Shown here: positions 4,757 through 5,069 of the stretch, piece by piece | Layout: each line of letters begins with the position of its first letter | Numbering within the stretch: the stretch's first letter is position 1 | Source of the DNA: Pseudomonadota bacterium | Lineage (GTDB): Bacteria; Pseudomonadota; Gammaproteobacteria; Burkholderiales; Burkholderiaceae_C | Assembly (NCBI GenBank): GCA_023435325.1 | Contig: JAEYRT010000195.1 | Span: forward strand, 1-5,069 | Direction of reading: 5' to 3' | DNA: 5,069 nt | Notes under the pieces: model-generated | The model's database searches: none | What the model was told of the DNA's origin: nothing | The model's input: only the letters and a program-made list of their open reading frames with translations | Made by a program: the position numbers and the translations under genes

Positions 4757-5069
4757 AGGAAAAGCTCTTGCCTTCGGCTGCCAGTCGGGCCAGCAGCGGC
4801 GCGGGTTTCCAGAACTCCGCGTCGTCATTGGGGTTCTGGGCAAAACGCTGCATGGCTTGCACCACGTTGATCAGGCCCAGTTCGCTGGCGTAGTGCATGG
4901 GGCCGCCGCGGTAGATCGGGAAGCCATAGCCGGTCAGGTACACCATGTCGATGTCGCCAGACTTGCTGGCAATGCCGTCTTCGAGGATGTGCGCACCTTC
5001 GTTGACCAGCGAGAACACCAAGCGCTGCACGATTTCTTCGTCCGAAATCTGGCGGGGGGTGATGCCAAT
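4755..5069 (-). CDS. FadB-type 3-hydroxyacyl-CoA dehydrogenase/enoyl-CoA hydratase, C-terminal end
   Basis: The last 104 residues of a larger protein are present; the frame is open to the right edge, so the true start lies outside the window. The sequence matches the final 3-hydroxyacyl-CoA dehydrogenase C-terminal domain of the multifunctional FadB/FadJ-like proteins. It begins ITPRQISDEEIVQRLVFSLV (residues 3-22), followed by NEGAHILEDGIASKSGDIDM (23-42), the signature YLTGYGFPIYRGGPMHYAS (44-62), and a WKPAPLLARLAAEGKSF tail near the end. The whole enzyme would hydrate enoyl-CoA and oxidise 3-hydroxyacyl-CoA with NAD+, steps two and three of beta-oxidation, handing 3-ketoacyl-CoA to the thiolase encoded 45 bases downstream. 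The hydratase and NAD-binding parts are not visible here, so bifunctionality rests on family knowledge and not on this sequence. Confidence 0.92.
   Translation of the reverse strand: MGITPRQISDEEIVQRLVFSLVNEGAHILEDGIASKSGDIDMVYLTGYGFPIYRGGPMHYASELGLINVVQAMQRFAQNPNDDAEFWKPAPLLARLAAEGKSFS

Overview
The window reads as an ordinary chromosomal segment of a betaproteobacterium, most likely Burkholderiales and probably Comamonadaceae. This rests on the closeness of the three fatty-acid oxidation proteins to sequences I associate with that group, and on moderately high-GC coding DNA. The genus cannot be fixed from the sequence. All five recognisable protein genes lie on the minus strand, so the layout is easiest to read from the right edge to the left.

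Right part (5069 to 1425): a beta-oxidation set. First comes the C-terminal end of a FadB-type 3-hydroxyacyl-CoA dehydrogenase/enoyl-CoA hydratase, cut by the window edge. Next is a complete FadA-type thiolase, 45 bases downstream and with a good ribosome binding site. A 160-base 3' untranslated stretch follows, then a strong minus-strand intrinsic terminator. Beyond the terminator lies a complete 611-residue acyl-CoA dehydrogenase of the long type with an extra C-terminal domain (DmdC/FadE-like). Together the three supply the oxidation, hydration/oxidation and thiolysis steps of the beta-oxidation spiral. The terminator suggests the dehydrogenase is at least partly transcribed apart from the other two.

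Middle part (1424 to 889): about 536 bases without a protein gene, visibly AT-rich between about 1020 and 1250. It holds a perfect 16-base palindrome, a partial repeat of it 59 bases further on, a possible plus-strand promoter, and a very clear plus-strand intrinsic terminator at 1315-1353 that belongs to no visible gene. It also holds two copies of a 10-base palindrome and a strong hairpin just after the dehydrogenase stop codon. The orphan terminator makes an unannotated plus-strand small RNA the most interesting possibility in the window.

Left part (888 to 1): a MarR-family winged-helix regulator followed after 53 bases by the N-terminal third of a major facilitator superfamily transporter that runs off the left edge. 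This looks like a two-gene regulator/efflux operon whose operator may be the palindrome upstream. I found no mobile element, CRISPR array, tRNA or rRNA, and no clearly novel protein system.
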